From: Diploscapter coronatus
Lineage: Eukaryota > Nematoda > Chromadorea > Rhabditida > Rhabditidae
Assembly: GCA_964036155.1 (NCBI GenBank)
Contig: OZ038423.1
Coordinates: 32,317,249 to 32,381,248, forward strand
Length of the DNA: 64,000 bases
Direction of reading: 5' to 3'
Shown: positions 36,582 to 51,400 of the stretch, one piece after another
How the letters are laid out: each line of letters begins with the position of its first letter
Position numbering within the stretch: the stretch's first letter is position 1
The notes under the pieces: model-generated
Database searches by the model: none
What the model was told of the DNA's origin: nothing
Seen by the model: only the letters and a program-made list of their open reading frames with translations
Position numbers and translations under genes: made by a program

Positions 36582-37257
36582 AGCTTGATTATAATAATCT
36601 CAGATTTCATATGGAAATGTTATTCAATAAAATGTGAAATAATAATTTAATTTCAATGCACATGATACAGACAACTCTCGAAGGCATCCAAAAGTAATGA
36701 GGGATAATTGTATAAAATAAATATTCTTTAAAGTATTTTATTTTAAAAATTCTGTAACCAAATCCAATATTTATTTTATAGTAATTTCAAAGTTAATTTT
36801 TCAAAATATATAGCAGAAATAGTTAATCGGTTTGTTGTTAACAGTTGTTGAATGTTTTTAAAACATAACATTGTTCGTCAGCAGCAATCAATCTATTTTT
36901 TTTAAAAATATTTTCCCGATATTTCACTGAAATGGCCAATGTATTTTCGTCTCAGTAAATTTCTTTTTCATTACCTGAGATTGATGATAAGGCATTTTCT
37001 CTATAATTTTCAGGATACTCTCGATCCAGAACTATTTCCTGCCCGATTCGGACTCGTCTATTCAGAACGAGTTCTGGATTGGGAGTGTTCCATCATTTTC
37101 ATGGCATCAATCTATTTAATCTCAATTCAATGCCTTTTCAGTATTTGTTAAAGCTATTTTATCGTTCTGCCATTTAATTTCCGTTCTTTTTAATTCTAAA
37201 TATCAATGCAAAGATGTTTAAATTTTAATTTACAACCTCATCTGAAGGAAACAATCA

Positions 37258-37525
37258 TAGCGGTGTAGCGCAGTGGTTGTGTGTAACTGTCTAGAGCATG
37301 GCCTCAAATTCGCCCCCCACCCCGATCCAAACCAAGGGGGTTAAGAAATGTTGGTAGTAGATAAAACCACGAAAAATCTGCCTAAAATCCCTCGGCTGTT
37401 ACACAACAACAGTCTGTCCTCGGGACGGGCCACTAGTCCTGTGTGGCTAGGATAGGCCGATTTCCCCATTAAGGACGGAGGGTAGCCGATCCGACCTAGT
37501 GGGAATAAGGCTAGGAAAAAAAAGA
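37258..37525 (+). mobile_element. Candidate tRNA-derived SINE or tRNA pseudogene
   Basis: A perfect RNA polymerase III A-box match, TAGCGCAGTGG, lies near 37,265. A degenerate B box (GCCTCAAATTC) lies about 38 bases downstream, a spacing typical of tRNA genes. A GC-richer unrelated body follows and ends in an A-rich tract (GGAAAAAAAAG) near 37,520. No intact acceptor stem or cloverleaf could be folded by eye, so a working tRNA is unlikely. AATTCTAAAT occurs before (37,192) and after (37,531), which could be a target duplication but may be chance. Confidence 0.5.
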
Positions 37526-37730
37526 TAATAATTCTAAATGTACCACGACGATATACCTCTAGGGGTTTCAATTGAAATTATATGAGGAAAAAAAATTAAA
37601 TTGTCAACTTTTATCAATAAGAATGGGGCAATCATTCGACTTCATCTAACTCAATGCTTGAGCACGAAATATTGATTGAATAGTATTGGGAATACTGATT
37701 ATGGTATAAAACAGCAATCAGTATTTTGTT

Positions 37731-38012
37731 TTCGAAGCTCACGTGTTACACCAATCAATAAATATTCACCAGCATTTGCCGTATCATTGTTAGGAGTTTC
37801 ATAAATTTACCAAACCTTATAAATTCATTTTTGTTTCGACTATGGCATTTCATAATTTCAGATAAATTTGTTTAAGACAGACTTCTTGTAAGACTCAAAC
37901 AAAGATTCTCCAACCCGAATATGACCCATAAGGTTCGATTTTTGGGACCCAAACTTTTGACCCGTTATTTCTCAAAAAGGGAATCTTAGTTTTCATTTTT
38001 TTAAAACTTTTT
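37731..38012 (+). repeat. Family R repeat, copy 3 (truncated), with shared upstream flank
   Basis: It matches the first 280 bases of the R repeat. Its upstream flank (37,621-37,730) also matches DNA on both sides of the mariner at 38,646-39,960, giving an empty-site comparison for that insertion. Confidence 0.75.
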
Positions 38013-38645
38013 TTTTATCATGAACAACCGGATTATCACTTAGGAGAAAGTTTAGCTTCGACAATATAAAACATTTTCACCAGAGCTGATTATGTGCAAA
38101 ATTATCTTATTTTCACTTTAAGACCTCCTTCCACCCTCAGCAAGTGGTTGATCCTCACAAACCTATGTATTTTTAGGACTATATTTAATGGAGGCTATCA
38201 TGCTCTTTAAGTTATTCGAAAATCTTTTATAGCAAAAAAACTTTCTTTGTACCTCCTGTTTACAGTCAAATCGTCAAAACTCTCAACTTTGACTCCCCAC
38301 CCACTTTAGGGGGCGGGGCCTAACTTCTCGATTTTTGTGATTAGGGTCCATAGGGGTATACAGCCATATTACTCTTTTTGGGTTTCGAGGACTTTTTAAC
38401 CTATGCCAAAGCACCCCTATGTTTTCTAAATTTTTATGCGGAATGTCTCTTAAATTTCTAACCAGAGTTGTCGACAGTTAAATCTTTATCTAATATAGCA
38501 TGCGCAATATCATAATCATTTTTGTCTTTCCCATGCTTTATCATGTGATGAGTGTTTATAAAATTCGTAATGGAGTTCTTTTTCGATAATCCTGTTGAAA
38601 ACTCTTATTGATAAGAAGAATGAGGCAATCATTCGACTGCATTTA

Positions 38646-39960
38646 CAGGGTGGAAAATAAATACTGTTGACAACTTTACAACGCCGTTTGCACAAATGAC
38701 GTCGTTTTTTATAATTTCTTTTTTATTTTTATGAAATCGCCGTGCCTTATTTTAGTTATTTATCCGAGTTTTAAAACATTTCAATTGTTAACTTCCGAAT
38801 GGCAGCCCCGAATACAAAGCGCTTTATAATCATCGAGTTTCACAAGCAAAAACACAGTAATTCAACAATCGCTCGACTGCTCAAAGCGTCACGACAAGTG
38901 GTCTCACGCCACATCAAACGATTCAAGGAGGTTGGCTCTACTTCTGACAGACCTCGTCCCGCCCGTCCCAAAACTTTCAACGTCACCAGAGCTAAGAAAC
39001 TTGTCAGGGTGCGAATTAAGTAAAATCTCAAAAACTCAATCCGGAAAATGGCTCAAAACCTGGACATCAGTCACACAGCTGCCCGTTCAATTGTTATAAA
39101 GAATCTCAAACTCAAGCCCTACAAGTTCTAAAACTTTCACGGCCTAACTCCCAATTATATGGTCGTACGGGTTCAAAGATGTAAGCAGTTACTGCAACGA
39201 CTTTCTGCTGGCACGCATTCGACTATTGTGTTCAACGATGAGAAATTCTTCGCTGTACTCCATTGTGGAAGCTGTCAGCAACCGTCCAAACGATTGTATT
39301 ATTGCTCCAGATGTCTCTGCTGCCAATTCAAGTGGTCGAAACATTGGAGGGAAGACTCATTCCCAATCTGTGATGGTTTGAACAGTCGCGACTTCGGACG
39401 AAAAATCGCCATTGACCTTCGTTGAGAAAGGGCTGAAAATCAACAAAGAAGTCTACCAAGATACGACCTTCGAGGATATTCTCCTTCCTTGGACCCAAAC
39501 CCACTTCAGACAACTTCCCTGGACCTATCAACGAGACTCCACCCTCGCCCACAAGGCCAAATCCATGCAACAATGGTACCACGCAAATATGCCGGATTTC
39601 ATCGAATCCTCTCAACGGCCTCCCACTCCTTCAATTTGAACCCCTGGATTATAGTATATGGAATGAATTGCAGAAAAAGGCTTGTTCAACATCCCGCACC
39701 ACTTTAGAATCCCTCAAATGAGCTTTGACGAAAGCCTGGGCCGATCGCGACCTGAACTTCATCTAAAATGCCCTCGACTCTTTCCCTCGCAAACTCCGGC
39801 GCTGTACCAAAGCCAATGGGGGTTATTTTGAAAATTGTTAGTTGATTTTTGTTTCTGAAGACTTAAATAAATTATTTATAAAAAACGGCTTTTAATTTGA
39901 ACGCTTATTCCCTTTTTACGGCGAAAAATATTTTGTCAACAGTATTTATTTTCCACCCTG
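38646..39960 (+). mobile_element. Mariner-family transposon, full length but decayed (element B)
   Basis: It is 1,315 bp long with perfect inverted repeats of about 28 bp starting CAGGGTGGAAAATAAATACT, and flanked by TA (38,644-38,645 and 39,961-39,962). Flanking sequence joins across it to match 37,621-37,700 in an undisturbed duplicate. It carries a broken transposase gene. Confidence 0.95.
38799..39841 (+). pseudogene. Mariner transposase pseudogene (element B)
   Basis: The N-terminal helix-turn-helix region is open (MAAPNTKRFIIIEFHKQKH, later SRHIKRFKEVGSTSDRPRP). The catalytic region is recognisable in pieces: FNDEKFF for the first Asp, RDSTLAHKAKSMQQW for the second, and the C-terminal RRCTKANGGYFEN. 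The frame is broken by a TAA at 39,021, another TAA near 39,129, shifts between the DDE blocks and further stops near 39,720 and 39,770, so no active enzyme is expected. The TAA near 39,129 also occurs at the same place in element C. Confidence 0.92.
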
Positions 39961-44131
<4,171 letters not shown>

Positions 44132-44512
44132 AGGCTTAGTCAGTGCTTTGGGTTGTCCGGCGTCATTTTTTTTATAAAAAAAATAACTTTCTACCTATGT
44201 ATTATTTAAAAATATTTATTTATTGAAAAATTCTTAGAAATATCTCTGACAATATAAACGAAGAACATTTTCAAAAAATTTATGTACATATTTCTTCTCG
44301 ATATTTAGTTTTTTTTTTTTTTTTTAAATCTAAAGAGTGAATTTTATCACTATTCGGCTAATAAGAAAAAGTCAAATAAGAGTTTATGAATTTAAAGGAA
44401 TTTGAAATGAAGTCTAAAAGATTTTCCAGAGAAAATCATAAATATTACGGCTAATAGAAAAAGACGCCGGGACACCAGTTAGAAAAAGACACCGGGTTTT
44501 CTAAGAAATAGT
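44132..44512. other. Intergenic region between Hsp70-kelch and coiled-coil gene 1
   Basis: AT-rich DNA with a poly-T run near 44,310. It ends in the MITE described below. No gene is seen. Confidence 0.5.
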
Positions 44513-44588
44513 ATGGGGAGGCAAGATAGGAAAAGAAAAAAGCCGGCGTCTTTTCTAACTGGTGTCCTGGTGTCTTTTTCTAGGAGCC
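44449..44588. mobile_element. 140-bp MITE with 9-bp target duplication
   Basis: Long inverted repeats start GGCTAATAGAAAAAGACGCC on the left; the reverse complement of the right end reads GGCTCCTAGAAAAAGACACC. A perfect 9-bp direct repeat AAATATTAC flanks it (44,440-44,448 and 44,589-44,597). GG...CC ends plus a 9-bp duplication suggest a Mutator-like family. It sits directly before an AG splice acceptor. Confidence 0.92.
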
Positions 44589-47500
44589 AAATATTACAGA
44601 AAATCAAAAAATGTTCGGAACGAGCCACGGAGTGCATTGATTCCTGCTCACGGATTGAAACGGCGGTACGGCATTCAATTTATTTTTTTTTATCAATCTT
44701 GCAAATTGCATACAATGAATTGACGTTGACACAATTTCAATCCAATTCTAAAAAGTGATGATGCATCTATCTCGAAAGTTTCTGCTCAAAAATCTTAAAT
44801 TATTGAGGTTTACGGAAGACCTGACTTATAAACATTATTTTCTTTCCTAGAATTTGCCAAAATTTGATCTAAAAATTGATTAACAAACCAAAGATTCATT
44901 TTATTTTTAGCTAGAGGAATGGGTGACGACTCTTCATGAGGCGAGCAAACTGAAGAGTTCCACGAAGAATATGAATGCACAGAACGTCGACAGCGCAACG
45001 AGAACTGTAGTCGTAAGTCGAGCATTACTTTTCTAAAATTGATATGAAATCAGTTGCGACCAATGATAGCCGATTTTCTATTATCATGCCATTTTGCCTG
45101 GTGAGAAATTGTCAAATGTGTCGTACTCATTTCTACCAACATCATCAAAGTTGAATAAAAAATAGAAAACTATAACAATTCGTTAAATTTTATGAATCAT
45201 CAATTATTTTGAAAAATGAATCTTTATGATCATTTGAATTTGACTTGATTGTATGATGAGAGAAAATTAGAAAAGATAAGACAACTATAGCCAAATGAAA
45301 TGTTTTTTTCTTCTAACCTTTAAAAATACACTAGAAAATTTATTCATTTCAGGATAAATGCGAGGCTGCAGTAGGAAGTGCAAATTCTCTGATCATTAAC
45401 TGTTCGAATGCGAGCTACATCATTCGCAAAAACGACTCAGGAATTTCAGTTCAACAGATGAAGGAGTATCTCGTAGGATTTTTTTTGTTTATTCGTTGAT
45501 GATATGAAAAGGTGCATATCAGTGACGAAAAATATCAATAAAAAACCTAACTTACACGCATTCTTTCTCAAATTTTCTTTATTTTGTTATTATTGTTATG
45601 CAGATAATGGATATTTTCAAATACTAACAATGAAAGATTAAGCATTTTTTGCAGGAGTTTGTCAACAAAGTCTCCGACATCGCCAATGAACTGAAATCAC
45701 GCATCGTCGAAGTCAAAGATTACGCGGTAAATATTCAGGCTTCCCAACTCAATTATATCATCCAAAACTTTTCTCATTGAAAAATCCATTTTTCCTGCCC
45801 AACGATAATCTCTCAAGCTTTTTTAGAAATCAGGAGCTTCTGTCGACAAAATCAAAATATTACAAGAGTCTATGGATGAAGTGAAAAAGAAGCTGACAAA
45901 GGCCAGAGACGCTACGCCTATGTTCAGCGACGGAGATAAAATGAAGCAGATAATCGATGTCAGTTGTTTCAGAATAAATATTTATCCAATAATTCAATTA
46001 TCGAAGAAATTCTACAAATACTTGATGCGAAATTATTATATTTTTGAAATTAGTGAAATTTTAGGACAATCCATCTAATTCTGACATAGAAGAAGTGGGC
46101 GAAATTAAAGAGTCAAAAGGATCAAATGCAGAGAAATTTCAAAATATACAGTTAGTAACGGAGGATTTTTCTAAGTGAGGATTTTTTTGCTACAGCAGTA
46201 CATTTTTCTAGAAAAGGCGATTTTCTACAAAAAAAAAATCCGCGTGATAAACATGCTATTTTGACATTTCGACCATCTGCTGCGTCGAACAGCTGGCTGT
46301 ATCCCGGATGTCAACACTTTTAGAAAGCCTATTATGTGACAAGAAAAATGAGATATCATTCACCAAAATTCGTCAACAAATAAAAAAATTTCCTTTGTAC
46401 CAACTTTCAGGTGCAAAATCGCGAAAATCGAAAGATTGAAATTAACATAACTAGACCCATATACAGGGTGGCACATAAATATGGGAGACGCAATATATTT
46501 GACCGTAAAAACGAAATAAGCGTTCAAATGAAAAGCAGAGACATCTGGAGCAATGATACAGTCGTTTTGACGGTTGATGGCTGCTTCCACAGTGAAGAGT
46601 TTCTCATCGCTGAACAAAATAGTCGAATGCGTGCCAGCAGAAAATCGTTGCAGCAACTGCTTACATTTTTGAACCCGTACGACCATATCATTGGGAGTTA
46701 GGTCATGAAAGTTTTAGAACTTGTAGGGTTTGAGCTTGAGGTCCTTTCTGACGATTGAACGGGCAGCTGTGTGACTGATATCCAGGTTTTTAGCCACTTT
46801 TCGGATTGACCTTTTGGAATTTCGCTTGATTCGCATCCTGATAAGTTTCTTGGCTCTGGCGACGTTGAAAGTTTTGGGATGACCGGAACGAGGTCTGTCA
46901 GAAGTAGAGCCAATCTCCTTGAATCGTTTGATGTGGCGTGAGACCACTTGTCGTAACGTTTTGAGCAGCCGAGCGGTTATTTCATTGCTGTATTTTTGCT
47001 TGTAAAACTCGATGATTGTAGAACGCTTTGTACTCGGGGCTGCCATCTGGAAAAAAACCAAATAAAATCTTGTGAAATCTGATACACGTAATGATTGAAT
47101 CACGGAGAATTCAAAAATACAAAAAACGGAATTAAAAAACATAACGAGGTCATCATTTTGACGCGTAAACATCGTCTCCCATATTTATATGCCACCCTGT
47201 AGTTTGCCTTCGTATTTGAGCAACTTTTACCAAATGTAGTCACTTATTCGGGTCTTATGCGGAATACCCCTTAAAATAGATACGCTATCTCGGCCTAAAG
47301 GGCTGCGACCTTGTACAACGGTTCGCGGATTCAACGATAATTTTTTTCGATCTATATACATATAATTTCAGGCCCACACAATCCCCGGACTTTACTTCGA
47401 TAAAAAATGCTGTCTTGATGTCACTTTCTGAATGCGCCAGTTCGCCTCCGCTTCCTCACGGCCTGGCAGAGGACCTTCTCGATTACGTCTTCTTCTTCTG

Positions 47501-47918
47501 CGTTGGCTGTCGGGAATGCTCGCTTATCGCCATCGACCAATTTACCCCTACCGAGAAGAAGCAGCTCAAGAGGGATCTTCTTGTCGCCATTCCCCATCTG
47601 GAGGACAACCTCAGTGACACCTATAATAGCCTTGCCGGAGAGAGTGTCGCAGGCTTCCGTCGAACTCGATCCGGTCTGCAGTTCCTGCAGGACGACATCG
47701 CATCTCGACTGAACAATTCGAAGCTGAAAAGGAAAATGGCCGATCTATTGCAATCTGAATTTGTCAAGGAGATCGACCGCCGGCTGGAGCATTGGAAACA
47801 GAACCGAGAGTGGGATCCGGACGAACATCTCGATCTACGATTCATTCCTGAATCACACGACTGGTACCTGGAGGGGCAGCGAAAAACATCAAAACAGAAG
47901 TACGGAGCTGGAAAATAA
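44513..47918 (+). CDS. Unrecognised coiled-coil protein 1
   Basis: I do not recognise this gene. Exons 44,513 (or 44,600)-44,665, 44,911-45,012, 45,353-45,472, 45,655-45,726, 45,827-45,958, 46,065-46,174 and 47,372-47,918 join in phase to at most 411 residues. The N-terminal half is helical and polar (LEEWVTTLHEASKLKSSTKN, later EFVNKVSDIANELKSRIVEV and MDEVKKKLTKARD). The last exon, which is much more GC-rich than the rest, encodes about 180 residues with a helical block (FTPTEKKQLKRDLLVAIPHL) and a Trp-rich end (HDWYLEGQRKTSKQKYGAGK). The ATG at 44,513 lies inside the MITE; if a different upstream exon is used, the coding part starts at 44,600. The 1.2-kb last intron holds mariner element C. 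No signal peptide or membrane segment is seen. Confidence 0.68.
46464..47199 (-). mobile_element. Internally deleted mariner-family element (element C)
   Basis: It is 736 bp, with ends starting CAGGGTGGCACATAAATATG and their near-perfect inverse, flanked by TA (46,462-46,463 and 47,200-47,201). It lies inside an intron, antisense to the host gene. Compared with element B, the central and C-terminal transposase region is missing. Confidence 0.93.
46560..47046 (-). pseudogene. Mariner transposase fragment (element C)
   Basis: The minus-strand reading begins MAAPSTKRSTIIEFYKQKYS and keeps both helix-turn-helix parts (VSRHIKRFKEIGSTSDRPRS, then NLDISHTAARSIVRKDLK). After LKPYKF there is a TAA in frame, followed by the start of the catalytic domain (SAGTHSTILFSDEKLFTVEA). 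The rest of the catalytic domain is deleted, so it cannot be active. Up to the TAA the reading frame is fully open, better preserved than element B. Confidence 0.9.
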
Positions 47919-48447
47919 CTCTGCTTCACGTGCTGTTCCCGAATAATCTTTTTGAATCTTTAATCTTTTATGATTCATAAATTTTACAGTAGCTTCGAAT
48001 TATAAGTGAAATTAAACTACGATTTTATATTGCTGTTCCTTTTACTTTACTCTTTTTATTTTCTTTCTTCAGTGAAGAACGAAAACAGAAAATTGCAAGA
48101 TCCAGAGAGTTTAATCTCGCCGATGGTATTGTTAAGTCATTTGAATAATAAATAAATTTATCAAAATGTGATAATTATTTCGTTAGAAATCAAGTTTCCG
48201 AACTTGCGAAATATTTTTAACATTATTGTTGTCATTTTGTCAACACATTGACCTTTTTAGAGGCTGCAGGGTGACGTGAATGACAACATCCAGATATTCA
48301 ATTTTTTTGGCATAGGTTATCGTCTAGCAACCAAGGACGAGATAACCGCGCTCGACATTTCCAATTTCGCCGTAGCCTCGCAAAATCTTTATTCATATGT
48401 GACGAGGTCAAAGGACTGAGGGCTCGTTTCTGGAGACTAAGACAGAG
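47919..48447. other. Short intergenic region with possible upstream exons of the next gene
   Basis: Two segments preceded by splice-acceptor-like sequence are open for a while: 48,073-48,126 (after CTTCAG) and 48,261-48,417 (after TTTTTAG, reading RLQGDVNDNIQIFNFFGIGY). I could not join them to the exon at 48,448 with strong splice sites, so they are left as possible 5' exons. Confidence 0.4.
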
Positions 48448-51400
48448 ATGGTTACTGCAGTGAAGAATTCGATGGAAAAGGCGAAGAAGGATCACGAAGA
48501 GAAGATGAAGGCAGCCAAAGAAAGCCTCAGAGAGCTAGAGGGTCAGCTTGCGAACCAGAGACAGAATGGAGCGTCTAAGGCTGAAATCAGAGAAACGGAG
48601 TCGAAGATCGCAAAACAGAAGAAGATTATCGAGCAACTCCAACTAGATTTTATCGGAACAAATCGACGGCAACTTGATGCCTACGAAAAGGATTCGAAGC
48701 AGTGCATACGACAAATAGGTGAGGGGGTAGTCAGAAACGGGGAAGTGGCTAAGTTGGAGTTCAACAAGGCAAGGTTAGAGAAGGCACAGCAGTACAAAAC
48801 GGCTATTGAACAAAATCAGCAACAATTTTTCAACGAAAAAGGAGCAGCCATGAAGGTATTACATGCAATAAGGAAATGATTAAACGGCAAATATAATGCA
48901 ACGCTTACAAAAACTGCCGATCAATTGTTCCCTTGTGTAGATATTGGGTGCTCAGTTTCTCTTTATTAACTTAATTATAGAATGAGGTCGCTAAAAAGGA
49001 GTACTTGAAATTCGTCGAAAATGCACAGAAAAATCTCGGCGACAACACGATAATCGATCAGAACAGTCGGATCATTCGTGCCGTAACTTCTATGGACGCA
49101 GAGCGAGTATTCGAGCTGGTCGCCGATACGAACTCGACTGTTCGCTTTGCAGACGGAAAGGACACCATTCTATACTTCACAAAATCGACTGTCCGCTTTG
49201 CAGACGTAGAGAATGTTGCGGAATCGACTGCTCGCTTTATAAACGAAGAGAACATCATTCTACACTTCAACGAAGAGTTCCGCGTGCATCCGAGTGCACT
49301 CGGGCAGATGGACGTGACCCCTGATGGTAAGAGGAAAGATGATCTAAAGAAAGTGTTGGAACTCACGCAAGAATTCAATGCGGAAGTCAAGACGAAGGAA
49401 AACATTGAAGATTACCTGACGAAAAAGGAAACATATCTGAAGGAAATTGAAGATCTGCTCAAAGTGAAGTATCGCTTCATTAGTGACACGGAGGCAGAGG
49501 TGTTCGTAAAAGAAACGCTTAACAATAAATTACTGACTAGCTTGACGGCAGATCAGAAGAACTATTTCGAAATTTTGAATCCAGAAGAGGTCTATCGACT
49601 ACGGCAAGTCGCGAAGCATTATGCCAGTCTGGACAGCAAGTCTATGCAAGTAGCGGTCGAGTTAGCCGAGGAGCGAGGCGTGGCAAACGACCCTGTGGAG
49701 ATCGCCAACTGCATTGAAAGCGTGGAGATATACACAGGCAACCGGGTGAGCAAAATTACTCAGACCTCGAATTAATGATATCAAAATATGTATATTTTTT
49801 CATGTGACAACAAAGAATCCGTTCAAATCATAAAATTTTGATAATAATTAAAGGAATAAGAATAAGAATCATTCTTCATTAACTTTTACTTTTTAGCTAG
49901 AGAAGGAAAAGAAGATCAGGGCTAGTGCCCAACAAAGTCAATCGACGAGAGATACAGCAGCTACTGAGGCAGTAAAAAAGGAAAGAGCTGAGGTAGGAAT
50001 TTTTATTTGCTTTTTAACAAGGGAACCGATTTACCGACCTGTGGAATTTATAGTGTAGACACCTATACTAAAAAGGCAAATATTTGCAAAAGAAAAAATT
50101 CGATTGATATAATTAACTTGCTCATATAAATAATTAGGCTACTTTTACCGTGCGTGCATTTTCTGAAAATAAAGAAGAATTTGAATAAAGTGCCGATAAG
50201 GCAGAAAATTATCTTTGTGCTCTATTCAAATCCTTTTCTACTTGCACCAGATGCACACATGGTGAGTATGTAGTTAATTACCCAACCCAATTAGCCATTC
50301 GAAAAAGGTTAATTATAACTAACGATTCTTGCATGATTTTTGATATTTTAGTACAGATGTCTACACTAGACTCCAGGGTTGGTAAATTGGTTCCCTTATA
50401 AGTAGGGACCGTCAGCCATTCTGTCAAATTCACTCTGGCACTATGTTTTCTACATTTTTCAGGGGCTGAGGTGCCCCTCTAAACATCCCTACCGAAAAAA
50501 CCGCGAAAAAATACGTTACTGATTAAAAAATTGATAAAATTTAACGCGAAAAATCGGGAAAATTGCTCCTTTTCGTGGACAAGGGAAAGGGGCGTGGTTT
50601 ATCTGCAAAAGACACTATGCCGCTCGCTTCCCCCTTTCTTTCTCTGCCTTTAGGGATCTTTCTCTCTGCGCTCTCTTCCATTCAGCATTGGTTTTCTTTA
50701 TATTTTCGCGAATTATCAGGATCTCAGTTGCTCTACGCAGGATTTTTCTGATTTTTTCATCGAAGACGGACAATTGACCAACTAATCAAAATATAAAATA
50801 AAAAAATATGTACCTTTCAAAATATGCCTAGAGTGATCAAATTTAGTAAAGACGAAAAAATGGTCATTTTGAAACTAATTTTAAAAATATTTTCTGATAA
50901 AATTTCGTTTTTTTCTTTCGAGTAGCATAATTAGCGAGTATAAAATTTTATTTTAGTCAAGGCTTCAGACAATTTTAACGATCCTTTGTCAAGATACAGT
51001 ACCGCAAAGACGAGCATCTATTATTGCCTCGGGAAAAGTTTGGCGCCGCAGGATTTTTCTAATTTTTACATATGTTGTACATTTCAACTAGGTGTACCGA
51101 TTCATCAAAAAAAATTAAATGTGCCTTTTTTATAACTCGAAATATTAGCATTTTCGTAATTTGGTGTGCATTTGACGCGCATTTGCGGACTTCTTTCGCA
51201 CCCAATCAATAAATCGATATCACCACGTGAAAGAGCGGTATCGAATTGTATAGTAGGTACCGATAAACTATTAAAAACAAAAAAAATCAGCGATAATCGA
51301 AAGGGTAATCAACTATGGACACTTTTGAATCCAGTGAAAGGGGCGGGGCTTGGCGGTCTCTACTTATAAGGCTACCATCTATTTATTAAGCAATTTTCAG

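Larger units (their letters stand above)
26013..36726. repeat. Tandem segmental duplication, unit B
   Basis: This second head-to-tail copy of the lectin/kelch cassette is about 0.94 kb longer than unit A, mainly through the inserted inverted-repeat element at 35,498-36,432. The 5' part (26.0-29.2 kb) has many substitutions and small indels against unit A, whereas 31.48-34.27 kb is almost identical to it. Confidence 0.95.
36582..38645. other. Repeat-rich intergenic region
   Basis: No host gene was recognised. It contains the end of unit B (to about 36,726), AT-rich DNA, a tRNA-like SINE candidate, a truncated R repeat and a D repeat (about 38,285-38,370). Confidence 0.6.

Noticed and set aside
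37258..37340. Functional tRNA gene
   Set aside because: The A box is good but the B box is degenerate and no cloverleaf with an acceptor stem could be drawn.
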